From an uncultured Nitrosomonas sp. (GTDB lineage: Bacteria; Pseudomonadota; Gammaproteobacteria; Burkholderiales; Nitrosomonadaceae): a stretch of DNA of 37,404 bases. The first letter of the stretch is position 1. The number at the start of each line of letters is the position of its first letter. This document shows, one piece after another, positions 1-9,119 of the stretch. Both the position numbers and the translations under genes were made by a program. The stretch is from contig CADEDO010000025.1 of NCBI GenBank assembly GCA_902826115.1, forward strand, positions 1 through 37,404. The letters are read 5' to 3'. Below the pieces are notes generated by a model. That model saw nothing but the letters and a program-made list of their open reading frames with translations, was not told where the DNA came from and did not search any database.

Positions 1-132
1 CCGTGCGCCTCGCCCTTCATCACGTTCGTTGAATTAATCAGCGCTTCCCTAACAAAGCTGCCGCTTCGTTAGTTGTCAAAAAAAGAGAGAGATTTTTAAA
101 TGCGAGGTAATCCTAAAAGCACAAGGTTTATT
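1..132. other. Left-edge non-coding stretch with an inverted repeat
   Basis: No gene is visible here. Positions 49-72 form an imperfect inverted repeat, CTAACAAAG and CTTCGTTAG (one mismatch) around a 6-base spacer. It lies downstream of the minus-strand propeller gene, but no T-run follows the hairpin in the direction of that gene, so I do not call it a terminator. The outermost bases could be the end of a mobile element lying outside the window. That is a guess from style only. Confidence 0.3.
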
Positions 133-2289
133 CTATTGAAGTTTTCCGGTTTCCTTCCAGGTTAAACCACCATTCGTTGATATATACACACTCTTCATCG
201 AGGCGCCCATGAGAGTAGCATCTTGCGAAAAATTGGGGGAGATGCGGAATTCGGTGAATTGAATATTTTTATTAAGTAGCGACAATCCTACGTTACTTGT
301 CGATTTTACCCATCCTAAGCTATTCATATTCAGTCGATACAGACCTTTGCCCCGAACGTTAACAAACACTGTATTGTCATTGCCGAAGTTGGGAGAAAAC
401 TCAATCTGTTGGATCACGGTTGATGGTCCGATTCTGGGATTGGTGATCGGTTCCCATTTGTCTCCACCGTTGGTCGAACGAAATACACCATTATTCGTGC
501 CAACGAGGACCAGCCGGTCGGTGGCAAATTGGGGTGAAATGGCAATCCACATGTAGGGTCTGAGTGTAATCGGTGTAATTATTGAATCTGATCCGATACG
601 TGACCAGTTGTCGCCCCCATTTTGTGTGCGCCATACCTCTCCCCAAATATTAGCTGCAAAGGCAGTTTTGTCCTTCGCATAATTGGGTGAGACAGCGATG
701 CTGGAAATGTCTTTGTTCGCTGCAACTTCACCCGTTGTGCGCCAACTGATCCCGCCATCCGTGGTCTGTAGAACACCTTGTGTGCGTGATCCCAGATAGA
801 TTTCCTGGTCAATATCAAAATTTGGAGACAACGCAAATACGTTGACATAAACATCGCCGACCGCAATGTCAGGAAATTGTGGGATGGATAATACATTCCA
901 GTTTTCCCCATAATCATTGGAAAATCCCAATTTTGAATGATTCGCGGTGGCGACGGCTACGGGTGTTCCTGCGTGATTCTGTACGAAATCGACATCAAAG
1001 CTGGAAAGCTGGCCTTTGTCGATAACTTCTTCCCAACCAACAGGTGAGCCAAGAGCCCACGTGGAGCCACTATCCGCAGAAGTGTAAAACCCTCCGCCCG
1101 AATAAGTAGTGGCAATGACTCTTCTGTCATCCTTAAAATGTGGGGAAAATGCCAAGCCCGTTACCAGGTTCTGCCGGGTTTGTTTTTGGGTCCACACAAC
1201 GCCGCTATCCGTTGATACGAATAATCCGTCGTACGTGGAAAAGAAAACTGCACGATCAGTCGAGAAGGTGTTTGAGATTTGCAGTTCACTGAATTCATTG
1301 AGTATTGACGGTGATTGGCCGGTAATGACAGCCCCGGATTTGTGTAGCACCCAGCTGTTGCCGCCGTTTGTTGATTTGTATACAGCATGGGTTATAGTGG
1401 TGCAGAACACCGTCTTGTCAATTAGATAGTTAGGTGAAACGGCAATATTGTTGATGATCTCAACTGGCAGATTGGCTGGCTTGCGCGTGAAGGTGTCGCC
1501 CCTGTCATTACTGTAGTAGACGCCATCGCTGGTGGCTAGGAATATTTCCTTGGCATTTCCAGGTGCGATGGTAATGTCATAGATGATTGCACCTGCCGGA
1601 ATTCCCTTGTCGTTCCACTGGGTACCTCCATCAGTAGATATCAGAAGATTTCCAGTTGTTCTTGCTACTATCACTGTGCTGTCTTGCATAAAATCGGGCG
1701 ATACGGCGATTACACTGATCATCGCACTGGATGGTTCCAGTACTATGCTCCAGTTAGCTTGTGTACTGGAGCTCCGGTATAACTCACCGCCGCCAGGTGC
1801 CAGGAAAAGCACATAATCTGTGGCTCCCGATCTGGCAATTTTTAATTCAGTGACATGCCGATTCAAAAGACCCGTATTAAAAGGTTGCCAGGAATTTCCT
1901 CGATTTGTTGATTTATAAACACCAGGACCCGTGCCCAGTGTTGTAACAAATACCGTATTATCACTACTGAAATTGGGCGAGACGCGGATGGAGGAAAACT
2001 TGCCCCGATTGTCCATTCCATTGGGCAGTCTGGTCCAGGTCAAACCACCATTGGTCGATCTCATGATGTCTGGATAACTCCAATCGGTCAGCTCGCCATA
2101 GGTAGCCACGAATAGCGTTTTGTCATTCACAAAATTGGGGGATATCCCCAAACCCAATACTGGGTCGTGCGGGTTATGTGCGAGTACATCCAAGCATGTG
2201 ACAATAAACATCAGATGAGTGATAAAAATCGCTGTGATCCATTGCACTTTTTTGCTTAAAAATCTTTTATTCATAATTGATAGTGTCAT
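133..2289 (-). CDS. Exported Asp-box (BNR) repeat beta-propeller protein, copy 1
   Basis: 718 residues. A basic N-terminus (KRFLSKK) and a hydrophobic stretch at about 17-36 end in VLA before HNP, which looks like a Sec signal peptide. The rest is a run of repeats with two signatures: 'SPNF..D.TVF', and an Asp box of the form S-T-x-G-G-x-x-W. I count about 12 Asp boxes, from STNGGLTW near residue 78 to STNGGLTWKET near 703. Asp-box repeats fold as multi-bladed beta-propellers, as in sialidases, sortilin and YCF48-like proteins. No sialidase catalytic residues are evident, so the likely role is extracytoplasmic binding or scaffolding. ATG 2289 is the start used here; an internal ATG (MNKRF, residue 6) is also possible. 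A close paralog lies immediately upstream at 3190-5358. Confidence 0.85.
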   Translation of the reverse strand: MTLSIMNKRFLSKKVQWITAIFITHLMFIVTCLDVLAHNPHDPVLGLGISPNFVNDKTLFVATYGELTDWSYPDIMRSTNGGLTWTRLPNGMDNRGKFSSIRVSPNFSSDNTVFVTTLGTGPGVYKSTNRGNSWQPFNTGLLNRHVTELKIARSGATDYVLFLAPGGGELYRSSSTQANWSIVLEPSSAMISVIAVSPDFMQDSTVIVARTTGNLLISTDGGTQWNDKGIPAGAIIYDITIAPGNAKEIFLATSDGVYYSNDRGDTFTRKPANLPVEIINNIAVSPNYLIDKTVFCTTITHAVYKSTNGGNSWVLHKSGAVITGQSPSILNEFSELQISNTFSTDRAVFFSTYDGLFVSTDSGVVWTQKQTRQNLVTGLAFSPHFKDDRRVIATTYSGGGFYTSADSGSTWALGSPVGWEEVIDKGQLSSFDVDFVQNHAGTPVAVATANHSKLGFSNDYGENWNVLSIPQFPDIAVGDVYVNVFALSPNFDIDQEIYLGSRTQGVLQTTDGGISWRTTGEVAANKDISSIAVSPNYAKDKTAFAANIWGEVWRTQNGGDNWSRIGSDSIITPITLRPYMWIAISPQFATDRLVLVGTNNGVFRSTNGGDKWEPITNPRIGPSTVIQQIEFSPNFGNDNTVFVNVRGKGLYRLNMNSLGWVKSTSNVGLSLLNKNIQFTEFRISPNFSQDATLMGASMKSVYISTNGGLTWKETGKLQ
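364..564. repeat. 201-bp block identical to 3421-3621
   Basis: Line-by-line comparison of the two propeller genes shows this block is base-for-base identical to 3421-3621 (offset 3057). Substitutions appear immediately on both sides (for example GTTAAC versus ATTAAT before it, and TGAGTGTAAT versus TGAGCGTAGC after it). The rest of the two genes differs at many silent and replacement positions. Confidence 0.85.
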
Positions 2290-2574
2290 TTGTAGATTTT
2301 CTTGATGGTAAGTTATTGGGGAGTCTGCCTGAATAATTGATAACTAATAAGACTCCATTGCTTACATCATGAACAGTACCTCGTTTGTAAAAATTAATCG
2401 AATAGTTTATTGCTGGATTGATTAAACTTGAGGTGTAATTGATAGGAGATGGAACTCCTTGGTCATTTATGAAGTTTCTGTTTAAGGACATTGATCTATT
2501 GAATAAAAATATTAAATAAGTAACAAGCTCCGATAACAGCAGATATTCTTCAACACGTGAGCTGCTATAAAGAA

Positions 2575-2594
2575 CTCGACCGCAAGCGACCGAG
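2575..2594. repeat. Palindrome at the tnpA 3' side of an IS200-like element
   Basis: A 20-bp imperfect palindrome with CTCG and CGAG ends and a GCAAGC core, lying just outside the stop codon of the decayed tnpA. It has the same length, ends and core as the palindrome at 3035-3054 on the other side of the gene. IS200/IS605 elements carry subterminal hairpins recognised by TnpA, which fits. Confidence 0.6.
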
Positions 2595-2596
2595 TT

Positions 2597-3037
2597 TTAG
2601 AAGAGCGGTAGTTGCCCAAACCTCCTTTCCATTTCATCCATCACTTTGAGTTGATTTTGTACATACTGACGAATAACCTCCTTGTTAGCGTTACCTATAA
2701 TTTCAACAAAATAGCTTTGTATCCATAACTTATCTCCCCAAAAATATTTTCTCTTTATCTCTGGGCGTATACGAAAAAATTCTCAGGCTGATATGCTTTT
2801 TATTACCTGCATGACATATGCTGGCGAAATCTTCGGATCCGTTCTCACTACCATATGAATGTGATCCACTGGAATTTCTAATTCCACAATCTTTATATTG
2901 TAGTTATACCCTATCTTGCCAATAATGCCTTTTAACTTGCTTCTATATGGTTCCATAAATACTTTATGACAGTATTCCGGAATCCATACAAAGTGATACA
3001 TCAGCCTGAATACATGATGACTATTTCTCTGCAGCTC
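2597..3037 (-). pseudogene. tnpA: IS200/IS605-family TnpA (Y1 HUH transposase), interrupted by a nonsense codon
   Basis: Read from the minus strand, the frame begins with ELQRNSHHVFRLMYHFVWIP and carries the HUH motif of Y1 transposases (VDHIHMVV). It reaches a TGA after KSISA (2786-2788) and then continues in the same frame as EFFRIRPEIK...QSYFVEIIG...VIRQYVQNQ to TAA at 2597-2599. The Tyr in RQYVQNQ sits where the catalytic Tyr is found in the family. Related proteins read SISAREFF here, so one CGA-to-TGA change explains the break. There is no ATG at the usual first position; the first ATG is at 3001. Total length of about 145 codons matches the family. No TnpB gene is present. The element is probably inactive unless the TGA is read through. 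Confidence 0.8.
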
Positions 3038-3054
3038 GGGGGCAAGCCCCCGAG
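3035..3054. repeat. Perfect palindrome at the tnpA 5' side of an IS200-like element
   Basis: CTCGGGGGC and GCCCCCGAG flank a central AA, forming a perfect 9-bp stem. It overlaps the first codons of the decayed tnpA frame and mirrors the palindrome at 2575-2594. It is the likely left-end hairpin of the element and could also restrict transposase translation. Confidence 0.6.
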
Positions 3055-3189
3055 ATTTTCGCGATGCGGTTAAAATTGAAGGTAAATCACTCCATGACTA
3101 GGGCGGTTTACAGTATTTATATTGGTGCCAAGTCTACTTCTCAGTAGTTGTCCTTTTAGGATTGCAGACTATAAAAAATAAAGTTTATC

Positions 3190-5358
3190 TTATTGAGGAT
3201 GCCCGGTTTCTTTCCAGGTTAGGCCACCATTCGTTGATATATATACATTAGTTCTTGAAGCACCTATTAGAGTGGCATCCTGCGCAAAATTGGGAGATAT
3301 GCGGAATTCGGTAAATTGAATATTTTTATTAAGTAGCGACAAACCCACGTTACTTGTCGATTTCACCCATCCTAAATTACTCATATTTAAGCGATACAGA
3401 CCTTTGCCCCGAACATTAATAAACACTGTATTGTCATTGCCGAAGTTGGGAGAAAACTCAATCTGTTGGATCACGGTTGATGGTCCGATTCTGGGATTGG
3501 TGATCGGTTCCCATTTGTCTCCACCGTTGGTCGAACGAAATACACCATTATTCGTGCCAACGAGGACCAGCCGGTCGGTGGCAAATTGGGGTGAAATGGC
3601 AATCCACATGTAGGGTCTGAGCGTAGCTGGTGTAATGATCGAATCCGATCCGATACGTGACCAGTTGTCGCCCCCATTTTGTGTGCGCCATACTTCTCCC
3701 GAAATGTTAGCTGTAAAAGCAGTTTTGTCCCTCGCATAATTGGGTGAGACAGCTATAGTGCTAATGCTATTGTTCGCTGTCACTTCACCTGTTGCCCGCC
3801 AACTGATTCCTCCATCAGTTGTTTGAATAACTCCTTGTGTATTTGATCCAATGTAGATCTCCTGGTCAATATCAAAGTTTGGGGATAGCGCAAATACGTT
3901 GACAAAAACATTACCGACTGCGATGTCAGGAAATTGTGGAATGGATAATATATTCCAACTCTTCCCATAATCATTGGAAAATCCCAGTTTTGAATGATGC
4001 GCCGCGGCAACCGCTAATGGTGTACTTGTATGATTTTGCACAAAATCAACATTAAAACTAGAGAGTTGCCCGTTGTTTGCAACTCCTTCCCAACCAATAG
4101 GCGAGCCACGAGTCCACGTGGTGCCGCTATTTTCTGAAGTATAATAACCACCTCCAAAGTAAGTAGTCGCGAGGATTCTTCTATCATCCTTAAAGTTTGG
4201 GGAAAATGCCAAACCCGTCACTAGGTTTTGCCGAGTTTGTTTTTGAGTCCATATAATGCCACCATCTGTCGAGATGAATAATCCATCGTACGCGGAGAGA
4301 AAAACTGCGCCATCCGTTGAGAACGTATTTGATATTTGCAGTTCGCTGAATTCTGCGAGTTTTGTCTGTGCTTGGCCGGTAATTACAGCTCCTGACTTAT
4401 GGAGCACCCAGCTACTGCCACGGTCTGTTGATTTGTATACAGCTTTGGTTGCGGTAGTGCAAAACACTGTTTTATCGAATAAATAATTAGGAGAAACGGC
4501 GATATTGTTGATGATTCCAATTGGCAGATTGCTAGATTTGAATGTATATGTTTTACTCCAGTCATCGCTATAAAAAATCCCATTGCTAGTGGCCAAGAAT
4601 ATCTCCTTGGCACCACCTGGTGCGATGGCTATGCCATGAATTTTCGTACCTACTGGGTTTCCTATGTCACTCCAATTATTACCTTCATCAGTCGAAATAA
4701 GAAGATTTCCAGTAGATTTTGCTACAATCACAGTATTATCCTGCGTAAAGTCGGGTGATACGGCAATTACGCTGACCATTGAACTAGATGGTTCTAGTAC
4801 TATGGTCCAGTCCGCTTGTGTACTGGAACTTCGGTATAGTTCACCACCGCCAGGTGCCAGGAAAAGCACATAATCTGAGGCTCCCGATCTGGCAATTTTT
4901 AATTCAGTTACATGTCGATTCAAAAGGCCGATATTAAAAGGCTGCCAAGAGTTTCCGCGGTCTGTTGATTTATAAACACCAGGACCAATGCCAAATGTTG
5001 TAACAAACACCGTATTATCGCTGCTAAAGTTGGGTGAGACGCGGATGGAAGAGAACTTGCCTCGATTATCCATTCCATTAGGGAGTTTGTTCCAGGTTAA
5101 ACCACCATTGGTCGATCTCATAATATCTGGATAGCTCCAATCAGTTAGCTCTCCATCGGTTGCTACGAATAAGGTTTTGTCATTCGCAAAATTTGGAGAT
5201 ATTCCCAAACCAAATACCGGATCATGCGGTGTATGTGCATGTACGTCCATACCAATGGCACTAAGTAAAATGAGGGTCGTAATAATTGCAGTGATCCAAT
5301 GCATTTTTTTGCTTAGAAATTTTATACTTGTCACTGGTTGTAGTTGATATGTTGTCAT
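3190..5358 (-). CDS. Exported Asp-box (BNR) repeat beta-propeller protein, copy 2
   Basis: 722 residues, collinear with the 133-2289 product from end to end. The two share the 'AH(N/T)PHDPV(L/F)GLGISPNF' start of the mature protein and the 'STNGGLTWKETG' end. The N-terminal tails differ (MTTYQLQPVTSIKFLSKK here), and then a hydrophobic segment ends in VHA before HTP, a likely signal peptidase site. About 12 Asp boxes recur through the chain, predicting a large multi-bladed beta-propeller outside the cytoplasm. An AAGG lies about 7-8 bases before ATG 5358. The two copies diverge most in the middle and are identical over a 201-bp stretch near the C-terminal third. No enzymatic function can be assigned. 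The ligand is unknown. Confidence 0.85.
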   Translation of the reverse strand: MTTYQLQPVTSIKFLSKKMHWITAIITTLILLSAIGMDVHAHTPHDPVFGLGISPNFANDKTLFVATDGELTDWSYPDIMRSTNGGLTWNKLPNGMDNRGKFSSIRVSPNFSSDNTVFVTTFGIGPGVYKSTDRGNSWQPFNIGLLNRHVTELKIARSGASDYVLFLAPGGGELYRSSSTQADWTIVLEPSSSMVSVIAVSPDFTQDNTVIVAKSTGNLLISTDEGNNWSDIGNPVGTKIHGIAIAPGGAKEIFLATSNGIFYSDDWSKTYTFKSSNLPIGIINNIAVSPNYLFDKTVFCTTATKAVYKSTDRGSSWVLHKSGAVITGQAQTKLAEFSELQISNTFSTDGAVFLSAYDGLFISTDGGIIWTQKQTRQNLVTGLAFSPNFKDDRRILATTYFGGGYYTSENSGTTWTRGSPIGWEGVANNGQLSSFNVDFVQNHTSTPLAVAAAHHSKLGFSNDYGKSWNILSIPQFPDIAVGNVFVNVFALSPNFDIDQEIYIGSNTQGVIQTTDGGISWRATGEVTANNSISTIAVSPNYARDKTAFTANISGEVWRTQNGGDNWSRIGSDSIITPATLRPYMWIAISPQFATDRLVLVGTNNGVFRSTNGGDKWEPITNPRIGPSTVIQQIEFSPNFGNDNTVFINVRGKGLYRLNMSNLGWVKSTSNVGLSLLNKNIQFTEFRISPNFAQDATLIGASRTNVYISTNGGLTWKETGHPQ
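3421..3621. repeat. 201-bp block identical to 364-564
   Basis: This is the second member of the identical pair described at 364-564. It encodes the segment including GTNNGVFRSTNGGDKW and IGPSTVIQQIEFSPNF, which is the same in both proteins. Confidence 0.85.
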
Positions 5359-5632
5359 TTATTAGCCTTGCTAATAGTAAGTTATTGGAAAAATCAGCCT
5401 ATTGATACAATCTTGTCCGTATGAGAATCGAATTCTTTCTTGGTTTTACAATGGACAATCATCTTGATAGATGATTGGCTAGAAGCCATTCCCTATCGCT
5501 GATTTCAGGCGATCATTTAACGAAATGCTGTCAACAGTGTATAGGGTTTGCGTTTACACCTGCAGCGATAAGTTGTTTTTTACCATCCAAAAATTCTAAA
5601 TAGTCGTGGTAGTGGATTGCTGGCAGTTATTT
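5359..5632. other. Intergenic region between the propeller gene and copZ, with one hairpin
   Basis: No gene is seen in these 274 bases. A 9-bp inverted repeat (CAATCATCT, loop TGAT, AGATGATTG) lies at 5456-5477. It could end transcription from the copper operon on the minus strand, but no T-run follows. The end next to 5358 must also hold the promoter or leader of copy 2. Both propeller genes share the sequence CCAATAACTTAC just upstream of the start. Confidence 0.4.
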
Positions 5633-5845
5633 CTATGACGATGCTACTTCAAAACCGGCATCGATAATGGTTTCATGGAGTTGGTGGAGGCTGGTTTTAG
5701 CTGGATCATGCTGGATAATGGCTTGAGCAGGGTCGAGAGACACTTCTACTTGTGCTACACCTGCCAGATTGGTCAGTACGGATTTAACGCTATTGACGCA
5801 GCCCATGCAGGTCATGCCTTTTATCTTGATGGTGGTGGTTTGCAT
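5633..5845 (-). CDS. copZ: CopZ-like copper chaperone (heavy-metal-associated domain)
   Basis: 70 residues forming a single HMA domain. The metal-binding loop GMTCMGC has Cys13 and Cys16, and the usual beta-alpha-beta layout follows, with VEVSLDPAQA and an IIDAGFEV end. Such proteins carry Cu(I) in the cytoplasm and hand it to P1B-type ATPases. The gene starts 27 bases after the copA stop on the same strand, so the two are very likely co-transcribed. An AAGGAA lies about 11 bases before the ATG. It could also be described as a generic heavy-metal-binding protein, but the copA neighbour supports copper. Confidence 0.88.
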   Translation of the reverse strand: MQTTTIKIKGMTCMGCVNSVKSVLTNLAGVAQVEVSLDPAQAIIQHDPAKTSLHQLHETIIDAGFEVASS

Positions 5846-5872
5846 GTTGATGTATTTTCCTTAAATGAGTTT

Positions 5873-8266
5873 TTAACGATCGGGTTGCCAGCGTTTTAAT
5901 AGCAATGAATTGCTGACCACGGATACTGAGCTCATCGCCATGGCGGCACCGGCGATGACTGGATTGAGCATCCCCACCGCTGCGAGAGGGATGCCCAGGA
6001 TATTATAGACAAAAGCGAAAAACAGATTCTGGCGAATTTTCTTGAGTGTGGCGCGTGACAGGGCAATCGCATCGGCAACACTCATCAAATCATTGCGAAT
6101 CAGAGTAATATCAGCCGCTTCAATGGCGACATCCGAGCCGGCGCCAATGGCAAAACTGACATCAGCTGCTGCCAAGGCTGGCGCATCGTTGATGCCATCG
6201 CCCACCATGGCGGTAAATTGACCACTGGCTTTGAATTTTTTTACTTCAGCAGCTTTGTCTTGCGGCAAGACCTCCGCGCGATAGTGCGTAATGCCAGTAC
6301 GTTTGGCAATGGCGGCGGCAGTGATGGCATTATCGCCGGTTAGCATCACCACATCAATCCCCATCGATTGCAGGCGCTCAATCGCTTTCAGGGAAGTATC
6401 CCGCAAGCGATCTGCGATAGCCAGATAGCCGAGTACTTGGGGGTGATGTTCAGACAGGGATGCCACTCCGATGACGGTTTTGCCTTCTGCTTGCAGAGCG
6501 GAGATCTGTTGCTCATCCAAAGTGAAGCCTTGTTGAGTCAGAAATTTAGGTGATCCTAACAGATATTGAGTGCCTTCTATGCGGGCTGTGATGCCGCTGC
6601 CGGTGATCGCGGAGAAATCTTGAATGGTTAAAAGTTGCCTATGCATTTTCTGTGCGCTGTCCAGAACTGCCCGAGCCAATGGATGTTCTGATCCCTGTTC
6701 CAATGAAGCGGCGATTTGCAGCAGATCCTGCACGCGGATGGATTCCGCTGGAACCATGTCGGTAACTTCCGGTTTACCTTCAGTCAAGGTGCCTGTTTTG
6801 TCGACAATGATGGTTTGAATTTTTTCGGCATGTTCCAGTGCGGCTGCATTCTTGACCAGAACGCCTATTTGCGCGCCGCGTCCGGTGCCGACCATGATAG
6901 CGGTGGGGGTGGCTAATCCCAATGCGCAAGGGCAGGCGATAACCAGGACCGAGACCGCATTGATGAGAGCAGAAACATAGTCGTGCGTGAGCCACCAGGT
7001 TATTCCCAGAGTGAAAATGCTGATGACCACAACAACGGGCACAAACACGCCAGAAATGGTGTCTGCCATGCGCTGAATGGGTGCTTTCGAACCCTGCGCT
7101 TCCTCTACTAAACGGATGATGGCTGCCAATTGGGTATGAGCTCCCACGCTGGTTGCACGACATTTGAGCAGCCCTTGTTGGTTCAGGGTGGCAGCGAACA
7201 CTTTTGCACCTGCCTGCTTGCCAACAGGTAAACTTTCACCGGTCAACATGGACTCATTGATGCTGGAAATGCCTTCAATAACAACGCCATCAACAGGCAG
7301 GTTTTCGCCCGGACGTACGATGAAGATATCATCGATTTGCAAGCTACTGGCCGGCACTTCAACAATTTCACCATTGCGCTCAATGCGGGCCGTTTTGGGT
7401 TGCAATCTAATCAACGCTTCGATTGCTTCAGAAGTTTTTCCCTTAGCACGCGCTTCCATCAATTTGCCCAATAAAACAAGGGTAATAATGGCCGCACTGG
7501 CTTCAAAGTAGACATGCTGATTCAACCCGAAAGCGGTGACGATGGCACTATAAAAGTATGCCATGCTGGTGCCCAATGCAACCAGCACATCCATGTTGGC
7601 TCCACCACTGCGCAAGGCATGCCAGCCTCCGATATAGAAACGCCGTCCAATCCAGAATTGTACCGGGGTTGCCAATAGCCATTGCAACCAACCGGGGAGC
7701 ATGTTCATCTCGTGACCTGAAAACATCGCACCCATTTGCAGTACCAACGGTAAGGTGAGGGCAACGGAAACCCAGAATAAACGTAATTCAGCTTGATAAG
7801 CAGCCAAACGCCGGATTTTTTCTTCCGCATGATCTGATGCATTGATTACACTGGCATCATAGCCAGCGCGAATTACGGCATTGATCAAGTCATCGATGGT
7901 TGCCAGACCTGGTATGAATTTGACTTTGGCTGTTTCGGTAGCTACATTCACAGTAGCTGTGACGCCGGGTAATTGATTCAGCGCTTTCTCAATATGTCCT
8001 GCACAAGCAGCGCAAGTCATTTTGTGCAGTTGCAGCTGAATCGATTGTGGTGCGATATGAAAGCCAGCTTTTTCTACTGTTTTGACCAGTTTATCTGTTC
8101 CAGTCTGAGTGGCATCGTAATTGACATGCGCTTTTTCGTTGGCAAAATTGACAACCGCTTCGACGCCAGGGAGCTTATTCAGATTCTTTTCTATCCGTGA
8201 CGCGCAGGCAGCGCAGGTCATCCCTTCAATCGGTAATTCAATTTGTTCGAGGGTAGAAGAATTCAC
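5873..8266 (-). CDS. copA: Copper-translocating P1B-type ATPase CopA
   Basis: About 797 residues. There are two N-terminal HMA domains (GMTCAAC, and KMTCAAC about 67 residues later), then transmembrane helices, the TGES actuator motif and the ion-binding CPC in [13 protein letters not shown]. Next come the phosphorylation site [15 protein letters not shown] of the nucleotide domain, GDGINDAP, and the C-terminal MxxSS ([12 protein letters not shown]). This is the complete Cu(I)-exporting ATPase signature, pumping Cu(I) out of the cytoplasm. I prefer a GTG start at 8266 because GGAG lies 7 bases before it. An upstream in-frame ATG at 8311 would add 15 residues but has no clear ribosome-binding site. 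It heads a copA-copZ operon. No CueR or CsoR regulator is visible nearby. Confidence 0.95.
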   Translation of the reverse strand: MNSSTLEQIELPIEGMTCAACASRIEKNLNKLPGVEAVVNFANEKAHVNYDATQTGTDKLVKTVEKAGFHIAPQSIQLQLHKMTCAACAGHIEKALNQLPGVTATVNVATETAKVKFIPGLATIDDLINAVIRAGYDASVINASDHAEEKIRRLAAYQAELRLFWVSVALTLPLVLQMGAMFSGHEMNMLPGWLQWLLATPVQFWIGRRFYIGGWHALRSGGANMDVLVALGTSMAYFYSAIVTAFGLNQHVYFEASAAIITLVLLGKLMEARAKGKTSEAIEALIRLQPKTARIERNGEIVEVPASSLQIDDIFIVRPGENLPVDGVVIEGISSINESMLTGESLPVGKQAGAKVFAATLNQQGLLKCRATSVGAHTQLAAIIRLVEEAQGSKAPIQRMADTISGVFVPVVVVISIFTLGITWWLTHDYVSALINAVSVLVIACPCALGLATPTAIMVGTGRGAQIGVLVKNAAALEHAEKIQTIIVDKTGTLTEGKPEVTDMVPAESIRVQDLLQIAASLEQGSEHPLARAVLDSAQKMHRQLLTIQDFSAITGSGITARIEGTQYLLGSPKFLTQQGFTLDEQQISALQAEGKTVIGVASLSEHHPQVLGYLAIADRLRDTSLKAIERLQSMGIDVVMLTGDNAITAAAIAKRTGITHYRAEVLPQDKAAEVKKFKASGQFTAMVGDGINDAPALAAADVSFAIGAGSDVAIEAADITLIRNDLMSVADAIALSRATLKKIRQNLFFAFVYNILGIPLAAVGMLNPVIAGAAMAMSSVSVVSNSLLLKRWQPDR

Positions 8267-8371
8267 TCTAGTTCTCCATTGTCTGGCATCGTCTGAGAAA
8301 GCATATGCCATTGCTGCTATATAAAGAAATGGTCAGATTGATGATCCCACGTTAAACGCAGATAACTTTCA

Positions 8372-8998
8372 TTACCGATCCAGTACCGGCATACCATCAA
8401 TTAATTGAACCCTATCGCCTTGCTGGAAATTGCTTGCATCAGGAAGCGTGATGATGGTTTGGCTGCCATCATTCATGGTAACGCCAACACTATACTGATT
8501 GCCAGGATTCACCGCGTGTGCGCCGACCGGTGCATGGGGGCTGCCTGTTGCATGGGAATGATTGGTGCCGTAAGGGTAGGGTGAATGCCGAAGCACTTCC
8601 CTAGCAACGGTTCCAGCAACGACGCCATTGGCGATCGCATTTAGGCTGCTTCCCTGACCTATTTTGTTCACAGAATTAATAATGCCACAGTTGATACAGC
8701 CGGAAGAGGCAGGTTGTCGATGGATGATGCCTGCATCGGTACTTTTAATGCTGATGCTATTTCGAGCACCTATGGCAGTACCCGTGCGATGAATTGTTTT
8801 GGGCGGTCTATCTAAATCTGGTGGATTTTCGGGCATAGGACGCGTCGATAGAGGCTGTGCATTTGTCCCAGATTGTGGACGATTGCTATCGATCTGAGTG
8901 GATTGCGCGGATGCCGCGTTGGCAGCAAAGATACTGTAAATCAGGGTAGATAAAATTACTGCCTTAGCGATAACAATACCCGAAAGAATGTCCGACAT
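8372..8998 (-). CDS. Exported protein with SlyB/glycine-zipper-like C-terminal region
   Basis: 208 residues from ATG 8998, chosen because AAGGAG lies about 8 bases upstream; an in-frame ATG at 9031 is less likely. A hydrophobic segment ending in ANAASAQS is a probable signal peptide. A proline-rich linker follows (about residues 35-75). Then comes SGCINCGIINSVNKIGQG, with small-residue spacing NAIANGVVAGTVAREV. The C-terminal stretch (YSVGVTMNDGS..TITLPD..NFQQGDRVQLIDGMPVL) resembles the tail of SlyB-type glycine-zipper outer-membrane lipoproteins. There is no lipobox cysteine at the signal cleavage site. It is probably a periplasmic or envelope protein of unknown role. The similarity is by eye. 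Confidence 0.6.
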   Translation of the reverse strand: MSDILSGIVIAKAVILSTLIYSIFAANAASAQSTQIDSNRPQSGTNAQPLSTRPMPENPPDLDRPPKTIHRTGTAIGARNSISIKSTDAGIIHRQPASSGCINCGIINSVNKIGQGSSLNAIANGVVAGTVAREVLRHSPYPYGTNHSHATGSPHAPVGAHAVNPGNQYSVGVTMNDGSQTIITLPDASNFQQGDRVQLIDGMPVLDR

Positions 8999-9119
8999 TG
9001 CTGCTCTCCTTATAGAATGACACCTATTCAATAACTATTGGATTGGATGAAAAATTAGCAGATTGGTTTCAGATGACGAGCGCTCATGAAATTTGGTCAG
9101 CTATAAAGCAAGTAATTGA

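Noticed and set aside
2267..2491. 74-codon open frame on the minus strand upstream of propeller copy 1
   Set aside because: It overlaps the start of the propeller gene, is Asn/Tyr/Ser-rich low-complexity sequence, and has no family or ribosome-binding site.
9061..9100. Palindrome GAGCGCTC downstream of tatC
   Set aside because: Only 8 bp, with an imperfect extension and no T-run; too weak to call a terminator or operator.
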